A DNA stretch of 64,000 nt from Unio delphinus (GCA_029339505.1 JAQISU010000115.1:7372001-7436000), one strand, 5' to 3'; shown: positions 1 through 9,544, numbered from the stretch's first letter. Program-made: numbers and translations. Notes: a model not told the origin generated them from the letters alone.

Positions 1-27
1 CAATGAAGTCTCGATATGTGCTGATAT

Positions 28-987
28 CTATGATACCGCCTTGAAATAAACGTCTACAGATATCAGCTGCTTCATTATTTCCGGTGAGTTGTTTCCAGCT
101 CGAAACCCTTCTACAAGAACTTCTAATCGTGATATATCACTGAGAACACTACCCGGACATGAAATCCAAGGATTTTCCCTCGAAAAGTTTCCAACGCTAG
201 CGTTTTGCAATCCACTTCCGCTATAACCAGTTGCTTCATCCATTTCTTCTAAATCGGTTTCTTGTAAATAATTAAGAAAATCATCATCTCGATCAGGTGG
301 TAGTTGTTTTTTAGGCGAGTAGACTACATTCTTTGCAGGTTGCTGTCGCCTTCCTCGCAATTTTCGCGGTTTTTGTTGTTGTTTAAACTCTTCGTATTGT
401 TTATACACTATACCCACCGCATTGATATATTGAATATATGATGCACTATCCTTCTTAATTCTTGTTTTTTCAGTTTTGATTTTGTAGAATATATCAGCCC
501 AATGAGTTATATTTCTAACAAACTTATGATGTTCTGGTTTCAACATATTTTTCCTGTTTTCATAAGTCGTAACAACAAGCTCAGGAATTCCTGTTGGATC
601 AGTCTTATTAATTTCTGCTAACCCCGCCTCGTTAAATATCACGCGTAAATCATCTACTATTTCTTTTGATTCCATTTTTTGTACAGCCTGTTTTGTTTGT
701 TCAGTTTTCGCTGCTATTTTTTCGAGTTCACCGATAACAGATTTCCCCGTCTCGGGAACATCTCCCAGTATAGCGCGCTCTACCCCTTTCGTTGCTGTGG
801 TTACTGGTTTAAACAATTCTTCAGATCCCACAGCAAAATCCGTTTGTAAACTCTGTCGTTGTTGCAGTTTATTTCTTACAGAGTCGCGAATTGGTATAAA
901 TTTCTTGATTGCATCAAGTCGTTCACGAGCCAATCGGGTCGTTAATGCTTCATTGACCATTATTTGAAATCGTAAACAATTTTTCAA
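28..987 (-). pseudogene. Polinton-like element ORF, unknown structural or accessory protein, C-terminus frameshifted
   Basis: A 319-residue minus-strand frame. The N-terminal half is helical and charged. A middle segment rich in Lys, Arg and Gln (about residues 205-225) is followed by an acidic stretch. The last 40 residues contain a GNNSPE motif that I associate with a conserved tail in uncharacterised Polinton ORFs. The frame ends with TAG at 28-30. A different minus frame stays open from there to position 1 and reads like a natural continuation, so the true C-terminus was probably lost to a frameshift close to the stop. Translation may begin at Met10 (position 960). It lies upstream of the duplicated TATA palindromes at 1092-1278. 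Function not recognised. Confidence 0.55.
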
Positions 988-1091
988 TTGTAAAACAATT
1001 TTCCGAACCTGACCTAACAGACGAAAACACTTCGACGCGTCGGATGATTTTTAAGACGATCATGGAAGTCTTTAACAGCATTATCATTGAT

Positions 1092-1141
1092 GAGGAAAGT
1101 GTGGAAATTGTATATAAAATAAATAATACCACACTTTCCTC
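1092..1141. promoter_or_regulatory. Inverted repeat enclosing a TATA box, copy 1
   Basis: Perfect 13-bp arms (GAGGAAAGTGTGG at 1092-1104 and its complement at 1129-1141) flank an AT-rich centre that contains TATATAAAATA. It lies between two minus-strand ORFs and is followed by a second version at 1229-1278. It is probably the promoter of the 28-987 gene, or a bidirectional regulatory site. Confidence 0.6.
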
Positions 1142-1228
1142 ACTTTTGTTACATGTCAGACATGTCAGATGATTTTTAACACGATCATGGAAGCGTTATT
1201 TTGTTATTTTAACAGCTCTAGCATTGAT

Positions 1229-1278
1229 GAGGAAAGTGTCCAAATTGTATATAAAATAATAATTATGACACTTTCCTC
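1229..1278. promoter_or_regulatory. Inverted repeat enclosing a TATA box, copy 2
   Basis: Perfect 12-bp arms (GAGGAAAGTGTC at 1229-1240 and GACACTTTCCTC at 1267-1278) again enclose TATATAAAATA. Relative to copy 1, the inner end of the arm has changed on both sides, so the palindrome has been kept while its sequence shifted. The flanking text (ATGATTTTTAA, GATCATGGAAG) is duplicated too, so this is a diverged tandem duplication of about 125-140 bp. Confidence 0.6.
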
Positions 1279-1439
1279 ATTTCTACGCTGATCAATCTGA
1301 CATATCATATCGACTAAACCATCCATTAACGGTCTATCGATTTGACATTTTCAATCAAACAATGCTCAAAAAGAATGAAAATCTCTCTGAGGTCGGTCAC
1401 AATAAAAAATGACAAAATCTCTTTGAAGATCGGTCACGG

Positions 1440-1796
1440 TCAAAATTGTTCATTTTCTTGAATTAACGCTCTTAGGTTTCTAACTTTAGAATTGACATCC
1501 TTTTTCAATTCGTATTCGTTACCTAATTCTTTTCGTATTCCCTCTACGATAGTAAATAACGGAACGAACACACTTACGTCACTGGAAAATGAAAGAGAGT
1601 CTCGAATAGAATTCTGAATTCTCTTGATTAGCGCGTATTTCATGGGTAGCATATATTTGTTAGTGTTAACTCCGTATTCTATATCCTAAAAATCTGACAT
1701 GATTTGATCAGGATTTAAACCATCTGATAGTTTGATATCCTGACTTTTCAATTTTGAAATTTCATCTATAATGCTATTCATTTTTTCAGAATTCAT
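1440..1796 (-). pseudogene. Small helical protein of the Polinton-like element, broken by one in-frame TAG
   Basis: Reading from an ATG at 1794-1796 gives one continuous frame to the TGA at 1440-1442, interrupted only by TAG at 1686-1688. The downstream part is an open frame of 70 residues from an internal Met (1652). The product would be about 118 residues, predicted helical, with Lys/Glu-rich ends and no recognised motif. It lies between the 28-987 gene and the HNH gene on the same strand. The single stop in otherwise coding-like sequence fits the recent decay seen across this element. Function unknown. Confidence 0.5.
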
Positions 1797-1840
1797 TATT
1801 CTATAACAATTATATATTTCTAAATGAAAAATATGACGCA

Positions 1841-2332
1841 TCAGACATAACTAAATTTAATTTTCTGTCCGTTCTTTTTTGAAAACGCAGATCGATAAAC
1901 CCCCTCTGCAACAAATCGTACTGAGGCTCTACAAATATCGAAGTACCCACTGGCTTCATATATCGATTGAAATATTTTTTCTTCGTTAGTTGTTGTATTC
2001 AAAGATTTGACTGGTCTCGCTTTTTTTGAGCAAGTACCAGTCTTTCCTCGTTTGGTATTCTCACTTTGTGTGATAGCTTGCAGATTTGATAAAGAATTAT
2101 TCTTTGGATTGAAATCTTTATGATCTATAACAAAACCATCCTCGATTAATCCATGGAAACATTCAAATACGAAACGATGATTGTGATATTTTTTCTTTCC
2201 AGCACCAAACATCAAATACCCTTGATTAGTCACAACACCAACTGGTTTCTTCAGTCTACGGTTTTTTACAATACCATCACTGGATGCTTCATAGTTTGTG
2301 ATCACAGGGTGTGGTCTGAATTCTTGGTTCAT
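1841..2332 (-). CDS. HNH homing-type endonuclease with a NUMOD-like C-terminus
   Basis: An intact 163-residue frame. Residues 1-60 resemble the NUMOD4-like region that precedes phage and organelle HNH nucleases. The nuclease core is near residues 50-95: a YHNHRFV segment, then DHKDFNPKNNSLSNLQ, which matches the His and Asn positions of the HNH_3 family. A C-terminal segment with IYEASGYFDICRASV resembles a NUMOD1-type DNA-binding helix. Such enzymes cut DNA site-specifically and spread themselves by recombination. It is a free-standing gene here, and is one of the few undamaged frames in this element, which could mean a later arrival or selection for its own spread. Confidence 0.75.
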   Translation of the reverse strand: MNQEFRPHPVITNYEASSDGIVKNRRLKKPVGVVTNQGYLMFGAGKKKYHNHRFVFECFHGLIEDGFVIDHKDFNPKNNSLSNLQAITQSENTKRGKTGTCSKKARPVKSLNTTTNEEKIFQSIYEASGYFDICRASVRFVAEGVYRSAFSKKNGQKIKFSYV

Positions 2333-2353
2333 TTATATACTAATACTATTTGT

Positions 2354-2736
2354 CTAATTCATTGTTTGGTCTAATGATTACATCTTTGGAAAATCTTTCG
2401 ATGTAGTCTTGGGGGGTTCTTATGACTTTATCCTTGACTTTGTCAACGTCAAGGACTTTTTCAGGGTCATAATTTCTGATTGATTGTCCATTTTTGTATT
2501 CTTTTGTCATAATAACGCTTCAATTCCCTATATCGTTTACCACCACAGCGTAGACATAACTGCGATTCTCCCCTGACCCCAACCCCACATCGTATGCAGG
2601 GTAATGGACCAAGTCTTCCACGACGAAAGCTTTGCATATGATACCCACAGAATTCCTTTCTGCATGATTTGTTACACAGAGTCGTTGATCCAATCATGAG
2701 CCATTTGCAGTGATTCATTATATATAAATCTTTCAT
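2354..2736 (-). pseudogene. Cysteine-rich zinc-binding protein, frameshifted
   Basis: The 89-residue open part (2467-2736) has three cysteine clusters: CNKSCRKEFCGYH, CIRC and CLRCGG. These look like treble-clef or zinc-ribbon knuckles. The frame ends at TGA 2467-2469, but a different minus frame continues with coding-like sequence to TAG at 2354-2356, so a 1-nt shift has probably occurred near 2480-2490. The full protein would be about 127 residues. It diverges from the polymerase polyprotein, whose ATG lies 24 bp away at 2761. A DNA- or RNA-binding accessory role is possible but unproven. Confidence 0.5.
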
Positions 2737-2760
2737 TTAAATGCTTGTTTTAATTATAGT

Positions 2761-3120
2761 ATGAAGAAGCTCGAGAGATTATCGAAAATTAAGCCTTGGA
2801 AAAATGCTCAATTCAATCCTGATAAAGAGTTTAAGAGATTATTAAAAATTAGTCCTAGATTTAATCTCGATAAACAAAAAAAACGTCTAGTGGACGGTAA
2901 CATGAAGGAGTTTAAGAGATTATTAAAAATTAGTCCTAGATTTAATCTCGATAAACCTAAAAAACGTCTAGTAAACGGTAAACCAAAAAAAAACGTCTAG
3001 TGGACGGTAACATGAAGGAGTTTAAGAGATTATTAAAAATTAGTCCTAGATTTAATCTCGATAAACCAAAAAAACGTCTAGTAAACGGTAAACCAAAAAA
3101 ACGTCTAATGAAGAAGTTTG
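2761..3120 (+). repeat. Tandem in-frame duplication at the start of the polymerase polyprotein
   Basis: A segment encoding KEFKRLLKISPRFNLDK is present three times, with AAAAAACGTCTA linkers between copies. One linker (about 2985-2994) has gained adenines and shifts the frame into a TAG at 2998-3000, while the next copy is open in another frame from 3000. Replication slippage in the adenine runs explains both the duplication and the frameshift. Confidence 0.7.
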
Positions 3121-6100
3121 AGAGATTATCGAAAATTAATCCCTGGAAAAATACTAATTTTAATCTCGATAGAGTCTCTGATACATCAAAACGTCTAATC
3201 GGTGATAGAACTATACTGGATAAAATCGAAGAGTGTTTTGATGAATTCTACCGAGATGGTGCAGCACACTGTTGGTCGACATTTCGAATTATTGATGTCG
3301 GTGTCAATGTACCAATCATCGATGCTACTATGAACGATGAAAAAGCAGCTGAGGTGATTTCACACCTTGGTGGGCCAAGCAATTCTCAACAGAAGTATTT
3401 TTTCAGAATAAAATTCATTATCGAAGTCGAAGGCAAATTGATTATCAGGGATAAATTTGAACCAATCCTTAGGAATTAAAAAACAATCACACTGAGTAGA
3501 AATTCCAAACCAGGAATTCTAACTGGAATCGACAAACCATACTACGAGAGATCTTATCCTGTAACAGCAGTTGTTTATGGAATATACCCGCTAAATGATA
3601 AACCTGATATTACAAAACTAGCTTCTATGAAACTATCTTCGACGTTGAATTGTGTAGCAACACGGGTAATGGAACATTTCAAAAATTCATCCCGAGGAAA
3701 AAAACTAACTGATCTACGACGTAGGAAAATAACCGAATGGGAACTGACAGTGAAACAGAACGGTGCAAAGATTTCTGATATAGCTAAATTAGAAACATCA
3801 TTAAGATTCCCAATAACCGTTATGACGATAACCGGAGAAGTATTATATGAACCGAAATATAACAAAAATGGAGCGCCAATACAAATTATTGATCATAACG
3901 AACACGCGTGGACGGCTGCAGTAACAATATTTCCACGAGAACGAATCGTGAAATATATCCCCGAGGAATTTTCCGGGGATGTTTTCTATGAAGAGAAATT
4001 ATTCGATGCTGTTCACGCGTTGTGTAAGGATGATCCTGTGTCAGTGTGGTTACTTAGAAGTGATGAAGATCCCGAAATAGGATTCGATCAATTTGTAAGA
4101 CCAAATGGTGAATTATATCGCGTTGAAGAGTTAGATAACAGAATGAGAAAAATTGCAAATGATTTTTCACCGGAGAGTTTCCATGAAAAACTACTCACGG
4201 ATAGTTTTACTATTCCATCAGTGGTAGCTCACTTTGCAAGAGAAAAAATCTCATGGCGTCCAACACGAAGTGATTTTCTCGAGGACGTTAAATTGAGTTG
4301 CGTCGAATTTGGTCATGGAGGACTGTGGAATACAAAATACTCACGTGATGGTATGATTTCAATTGATATATCCGCGTGTTATCCTGGAAGTTTTCTCGGG
4401 TATAGGGAATGCTCTGAGTATTTTAAACGATTTGGACACCCCACGCATGAAATGACTCGTGTTGCGATTAATGGTCCATTGCCTGATTTTGATTTAACTG
4501 GATTCGCTCGTGTGATATCATTCGAATTCGCTGCAGGGTTACATCCGCGTAGTTATCTTTGGCTTGGTAGACACCTATCTGAAAAGGCCTGGATACCAAT
4601 AGTGTTATTGCGGTATATGATCGATTGTGGTATGCTAATATCGTTAATTGTCAGTGAGGCGATTATATCCTATCGAGCCCGGAAAGAAGTTTGGCTACCA
4701 CAACCCGATCTAGATAGAATAATTAGCGAACAGCGAAAACTATTTCCTGATCTCAGCGAGGAAGAAATCATGAATTTGTCTAAGAAGGTATTTGAAATTA
4801 AAGAAGAACAAGCAAAGAATTTTGGACGAAGAATAATCGGTAAATTTACCCAGGGTGGAAGATACGACAATGCAAAATACTCTTCGCGGTTGATCATAGA
4901 CGTCGTTGAATACGATTTTATTGTAGCGGATTTAACGAAACAGGGAAAACTTGTATCCCGTAAGGATGCTTTTCTATCCAATGGTGAAAAATTAGGTACG
5001 GTTGTTACCTACTGTGATGGATATAATTCCCAGTACACACACTTAAGAAGTTCTATGCTAGCCTATGCTTGTATTAATCTATTTTCGATGATAAATAGAT
5101 TTCCTAATACCGCAGTTAGAGTAGCCACTGATTCGATGTATATACATAATAAATACAAATCAGCTGTAGCAGCATTCACAGATCCCGAGGAAGCGTGGGG
5201 ACGTTGGCGATTTAAAAAGGAAACACTATACGAGTATTGCGAATCCGCAGACGTTGCCATGGATGATAAATATCTTTGTTGTAACCGTATTGAAATTCAA
5301 TCAGAATTTTCTAATGCACCACCGGTATCTGATCCCGTATGTAGATACAAGACAGTTTATTTAAACGGTTGTGGTGGGTCAGGAAAGACAACTCGTGCAA
5401 TCGAATTATTCCGTGGGAAAAATCCTACGGATTTCACAAACATGATTGTGTTAACACCGACTCACAGACTCGCCAGAGAGATGAAACAACGAGGGGTAAA
5501 TGCCTGTACTTATCATAGTTTCTTTCGATGGAAGGGTGACAAATGGACTCCTGAGCGTATGGGTGATAAATTTATTCCTTAAATCATAATTTGGGATGAA
5601 ATATGCACAGTATCATTAGATGTATTACAAACCTTTCTTGAGTGGTTGTTAAACAAAAACACAAAAGTCGTTATGTGCGGTGATCACGGCCAACCACCAC
5701 CATTTGTCGGTGTATCCTCACATGAATGGCTAAAGGGTTTTGTAGACTATTACGAAGAAATTAACACTGATTATAGATCACTTGATGAACGATTACGAGA
5801 GTTCAAAGCGCTAATTAGATTACAACCAGATAGAATCCAATGTGAAATAGCGCGTGAAGTGATTTCAGAGACTCCAATGAATGATTTTTGGGAAACATGG
5901 AGACCAAACGATTTGATAATTGCAAGTAGAAAAATTGTCAGAGACGCACTTCAGATGAAGTTATTTGAATTGCATAAAGAAAAATTTGCAACGCTTCCAG
6001 TACCGTGGTGTTATAGGCCATCGGATACACGAAAGCAGAATATAGAAGTTGATATTCCAGGACAGCGTGAAAAACAAATTCTTGTATTAAATGATATTGT

Positions 6101-6627
6101 GCTGGTTGATATCAGCGTCGTTGAAGATGCATTGCGTGATAATAAGTCCCCGTGGACGCTAGGATACGCAGCGACGATACATTCTTCACAGGGATTGACT
6201 ATATCGGATACAATTGTTTGGATGGTAGATAATCGCATCGAATGGTCAAATTTAGTCTATCTCGCAGTATCCAGAGTACGAAAAATAAATCAACTTCGAA
6301 GAATTGTCCTGACAGAGTCAGGCGATGATAATGACACAACAATGGATGATATTGATGTTAAAATTATTGATAAAAAATTATCCGGTTACAAACAACAAGA
6401 CAGAAAAAACACAACGAGAATTTGACATTGATGCTGGATTAATAATCACGCTGAAACAACAACAGAATAATCACTGCGCAAGTTGCAATTGTATAATGCG
6501 TTGGCAGTATTCGGATAAGGATCCTCGCCAATTTACCGTAGACAGAAAGAATAGCAGTCTCGGTCATATCAGAAACAATGTGATGTTGACTTGTCTTGAG
6601 TGCAATAGACGCAACGGCGCTAGTTAA
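2761..6627 (+). pseudogene. Family B DNA polymerase-SF1 helicase-HNH polyprotein of the Polinton-like element, disrupted
   Basis: A roughly 1,280-residue coding region. After the repeats comes a polymerase N-terminal region with no confident exonuclease motifs. Polymerase motif A (DISACYPGSF) is near 4365-4394, a motif B equivalent (IIGKFTQGG) near 4830-4860 and motif C (ATDS) near 5120-5150. A helicase follows: Walker A (GCGGSGKTT) near 5364-5394, Walker B (WDE) right after 5582, motif III (CGDHGQPPP) near 5673-5700, and motifs V/VI (HSSQG, VSRVR) at about 6175-6290. It ends in a CxxC...CxxC HNH module near 6475-6620. Breaks: a frameshift near 2990, TAA at 3477-3479, TAA at 5580-5582, and a shift in the adenine run near 6407 that separates the HNH module. 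Order and spacing argue for one ancestral protein. Polinton polymerases are normally not fused to a helicase, so this is a distinct lineage. Confidence 0.75.
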
Positions 6628-7606
6628 GACCCTGTGGTGGTAATTGAGTATCGTCAGGAATCACTTGGAGTTGTTCGCGTGTAAAACCCCGCTGAGGGGC
6701 AGTTGAATCCAGTTTATAGATTGGAGGTCTACCAGTTGATCGTGTTATAGTAGATATCTTGTGTGCAGTAACACTCCAAATAGGATCAGTAGCCCTTTTT
6801 GTGCCACCTTCCAGCTCTCCTGGTTCGTATAAATACCTAACAGTGACATTACTACCAAGAATTGGTTGGGAAACGCTAGAATCATTTTGCGAAATTCCTT
6901 CCATTTCCATTTTAGGTATAGACTTCTTTTTAATCGCGTTCATAGGTTTCATGTTAATTGTTCGAGTAATCTCGTTATTCAGTGCGGTAATCACAGCTGG
7001 TAATCTCTTAACCCATTCACGGGATCTTTTATCCTGAATAAACTCCTTCGCGTATTGATATCCAAATAACCGCTCTGCAAGAGTCCGATTAAATGGTTCT
7101 ACAATTGCCTGATCGCGATGTAGCGCAGTATGCCCTCGTCTGATGGTGACATTATGATGTTTCATCGCTGATAAAACAGCGCCTTGAAATTCCCTACCAG
7201 GATCACCCTGCAATAGATTTGGCCAACTCAGAGGACCCTTTCGATAAATCCTTTCAAATGCAGAAGCGACTTCAGTTGATGATTTTGTTTTCAGCGGCTC
7301 TGCTTGTTTGTATCGACTCGCAACATCAACTACGGTTAACGCGTATTTGTAACCACCATCATGCGGTAAACACAATAAATCAGCCTGATGAACTTCATTA
7401 GGAACAGTCACATCAAAATGCGAGTAATTAATTTGTGTAGGCGCCGGTAGATAAATTTGCCATATAGCCTGTTTGGATAACCAATTAGCCGCAGTAGCTT
7501 TTTTCACTTTTGCGGCGCTAGCGAGTTTATTGATTGCAGCGTTACCCCTCCAGTATCCTTTTGGAGAATAATAAATATATTCCATCTTGTTATTAATTAC
7601 CGGCAC
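6620..7606 (-). CDS. Retrovirus-like DDE integrase of the Polinton-like element
   Basis: An intact 328-residue frame with an rve core. The catalytic triad reads D76 (HQADLL), D135 (QGDPGREF) and E170 (DQAIVEPFNRTLAE), with D-x34-E spacing typical of DD35E enzymes. About 70 residues precede the core and about 150 follow it, including a beta-rich C-terminal DNA-binding-like region. It would insert the element and create target duplications. The gene converges on the HNH end of the polyprotein (8-bp overlap at 6620-6627). Its 5' end overlaps the end of the PLA2 frame. No stop or shift is seen, in contrast to its neighbours. It has no chromodomain and is clearly different from the integrase at 56763-57875. 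Confidence 0.88.
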   Translation of the reverse strand: MPVINNKMEYIYYSPKGYWRGNAAINKLASAAKVKKATAANWLSKQAIWQIYLPAPTQINYSHFDVTVPNEVHQADLLCLPHDGGYKYALTVVDVASRYKQAEPLKTKSSTEVASAFERIYRKGPLSWPNLLQGDPGREFQGAVLSAMKHHNVTIRRGHTALHRDQAIVEPFNRTLAERLFGYQYAKEFIQDKRSREWVKRLPAVITALNNEITRTINMKPMNAIKKKSIPKMEMEGISQNDSSVSQPILGSNVTVRYLYEPGELEGGTKRATDPIWSVTAHKISTITRSTGRPPIYKLDSTAPQRGFTREQLQVIPDDTQLPPQGLN

Positions 7607-7925
7607 CTAACATCAATTTGCTTTTCACAACCGGTTTTATTAACCATGAAGCTAATTTTTCTTTGAAAGATTTATCAGGAATAGCATTTAACGCATGAAT
7701 TAATTTCACATCTGCGAGATGTCTTTACTGCAAATCGCTGCTCCTATATGCAACATCATGAGCATGACACGCCTTATCAATAGCGTTTATCGGTTCTTCA
7801 CCACGTCGAGGTTGATTTTGATCATCAAGTCTGATATCTAATCGTGTTCCGGGGCCACAGTAGCTATATCCTGGAAGGTGCTTTTCTCCGGGGTACTTTG
7901 CCCATGGGGTTCCAGGGAGCTTTGC
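7593..7925 (-). pseudogene. Parvovirus-type phospholipase A2 domain, overlapping the zinc-ribbon ORF and interrupted by TAA
   Basis: This domain is split by a stop and so is easily missed. The minus frame has the calcium-loop motif GYSYCGPGT (near 7844-7870), preceded by a WAKYPGEKHLPG segment, and then the catalytic helix motif CHAHDVAY (near 7745-7768). These are the hallmarks of the VP1-unique PLA2 of parvoviruses, a domain also known in Polinton and adintovirus minor virion proteins, where it is thought to help breach endosomal membranes. The frame opens after TAG 7926-7928, is interrupted by TAA at 7725-7727 and ends in tandem TAA codons at 7590-7595. It has no obvious ATG and overlaps the DUF5679-like ORF in another frame. 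Confidence 0.78.
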
Positions 7926-8119
7926 CTATTTGGCTGCGATATCACCTCCTCTTTTTTTTTTAAAGGTTCCTTGGGTTTACCAAGTGAAATAAATCTAAAT
8001 TTCTTTGTACCACATTGTACGCATTTACCAGAAAGCGCTGATCGGTTATTTTTAGTTGTAATCGTCGTCAAGTCATCTGTGCCAGTACCTGTTTTACACT
8101 TCACACAATATAGATCCAT
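7838..8119 (-). CDS. DUF5679-like zinc-ribbon protein
   Basis: A 93-residue frame. Residues 1-45 carry YCVKCKT and, after about 25 residues, KCVQCGTKKF, the paired CxxC pattern of the short viral zinc-ribbon family annotated as DUF5679. The rest is Lys/Ser/Pro-rich and enters a long adenine run (on this strand) near 7950-7960. Past that run the PLA2 frame takes over, so the ancestral protein may have been a zinc-ribbon-PLA2 fusion since broken by slippage. Its ATG is only 5 bp from the ATPase ATG on the other strand, so the two share a very short divergent gap. Confidence 0.65.
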   Translation of the reverse strand: MDLYCVKCKTGTGTDDLTTITTKNNRSALSGKCVQCGTKKFRFISLGKPKEPLKKKEEVISQPNRQSSLEPHGQSTPEKSTFQDIATVAPEHD

Positions 8120-8124
8120 AATTT

Positions 8125-8799
8125 ATGTATAGAGATATGGATATAATTGATTTTTCAGCGACTAAAGCAAGAGAACCGGTTAAGCATCATGCAGCGCTAC
8201 CAAACTCTATCCGGATGATTATAATCGGGCCATCTGGATCCGGCAAGACTAAATTGTTGCTCAATTTAATAATGAGATGGATGAAGTGGGATAAGTTGTA
8301 TTTAGTTGCCCCTAGCGTAGATGATCAACGATGCTATGAAGTGCTAAAAGATTTTAATGAAAACGCTTCAGAAATTAAAGATGAAAACGTCGTTGATTTT
8401 ATTACCGATATTGACGAGGCGCCATCAGTAGAAGATCTCGATGGAAGCATTAACAATTTAGTTGTATACGACGATGTGATGTTAGATAAACAAACAAACC
8501 CAGCTAGAATATTTTCCCGAGGCAGGCACAAAAACACTGACGTGATATATGTCACTCAACGCTACACACAGATTCCAAAAGTGATCAGAGATAACTGCAA
8601 TTTATTGTGTGTATTCAACGGAGTTGATACTCATACTCTTAGAAATATTTGGCAGACATGGTGCTGCGGTGATATGGATCATAATCAATTTAGAAATTTC
8701 TTTAGTAACGCTCAGTCAACCCCGCACGGATTTGTAACGATAAATTTAAATGATCCTCGGACACGATATCGTATCGGACTCGATCAAATATTCGGTTGA
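8125..8799 (+). CDS. A32/FtsK-HerA-type genome-packaging ATPase
   Basis: An intact 224-residue frame. Walker A is GPSGSGKT (residues 35-42) and Walker B is LVVYDDVM (around residue 113). An arginine/QR-containing strand (DVIYVTQRYTQIP) matches the sensor region of A32-like packaging ATPases of Polintons, virophages and poxviruses. These enzymes pump DNA into an icosahedral capsid. Translation may start at Met1 or at Met5 (8137). It is the last recognisable gene on this side of the element. Beyond it is a short inverted-repeat unit (8838-9103) and then non-coding DNA. Confidence 0.88.
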   Translation: MYRDMDIIDFSATKAREPVKHHAALPNSIRMIIIGPSGSGKTKLLLNLIMRWMKWDKLYLVAPSVDDQRCYEVLKDFNENASEIKDENVVDFITDIDEAPSVEDLDGSINNLVVYDDVMLDKQTNPARIFSRGRHKNTDVIYVTQRYTQIPKVIRDNCNLLCVFNGVDTHTLRNIWQTWCCGDMDHNQFRNFFSNAQSTPHGFVTINLNDPRTRYRIGLDQIFG

Positions 8800-8837
8800 A
8801 ATCATTTATTATTTTTTGTAAACCAGAACTGAAAGTT

Positions 8838-9103
8838 CAGCAGCAGAGAGGGTGAGTGACAACAACGTTGCGACCAAAATCGATTGAAAAATCGTAAAAG
8901 TCTCCGTTTTCATTTTTTTAATTAAAATGAGATTTCGTAGGGAAGGCTCGTTAAAATTTCAATCAATTTTTTGTCTCAAAACGTTGTAGGGTTTTCCCCT
9001 GAGACATTTTTTTGGTTAAAATGAGATCGTAGGAAGGCTCGTTTTAAGATTTCAATCAAAATTTTGTCTCAAAACGTTGTAGGGTTCACCCTCTCTGCTG
9101 CTG
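8838..9103. mobile_element. Short MITE-like unit with perfect 18-bp terminal inverted repeats
   Basis: CAGCAGCAGAGAGGGTGA at 8838-8855 is matched by its exact complement at 9086-9103. Inside are two diverged direct repeats of about 70-75 bp (about 8925-8996 and 9018-9086), both containing GTCTCAAAACGTTGTAGGG. There is no ORF and no clear target duplication. It could be a MITE, or part of the terminal region of the adjacent Polinton-like element. Confidence 0.55.
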
Positions 9104-9330
9104 GGGTTGGATTATAACAAAGAACACTTTTGATGGTGACAAAAAACATTTAATGTTTATTTATGAAAGATTCAATCAAAAAGACTTTCATTCGAGCGCC
9201 GACAAAATCCAGATATTGGATATTTAACAAAATATGCACGAATTTGATAAAGTATTGCGACTTAAATGAAATTTGAACTGATATGCAAGAAAAATTAAAT
9301 AGTACAATGATACAATGATTAATGATTCAA

Positions 9331-9544
9331 AGTAATTCCACACACACAATGGAAAATATTATTAACATTAACATTGCCAATTTCCACAGGAAAATTATAT
9401 AGTTAGCTACAATAATGGTGACTTTTACTCAACTTATAGTAATTCCACACACACAATGGAAAATATTATTAACATTAACATTGCCAATTTCCACAGGAAA
9501 ATTATATAGTTAGCTACAATAATGATGACTTTTACTCAACTTAT
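9331..9544. repeat. Two-copy tandem repeat, 107-bp unit
   Basis: Positions 9331-9437 and 9438-9544 are nearly identical, differing by about one base (AATGGTGAC versus AATGATGAC). The unit begins AGTAATTCCACACACACAA. The high identity points to a recent duplication. No coding content. Confidence 0.9.

Noticed and set aside
3477..7727. Reassigned TAA codon in the first Polinton-like element, because three internal stops are TAA
   Set aside because: Another internal stop is TAG (1686), TAA also acts as an apparent true stop (6625 and 7593), and several frameshifts coexist. Ordinary decay explains all of them.
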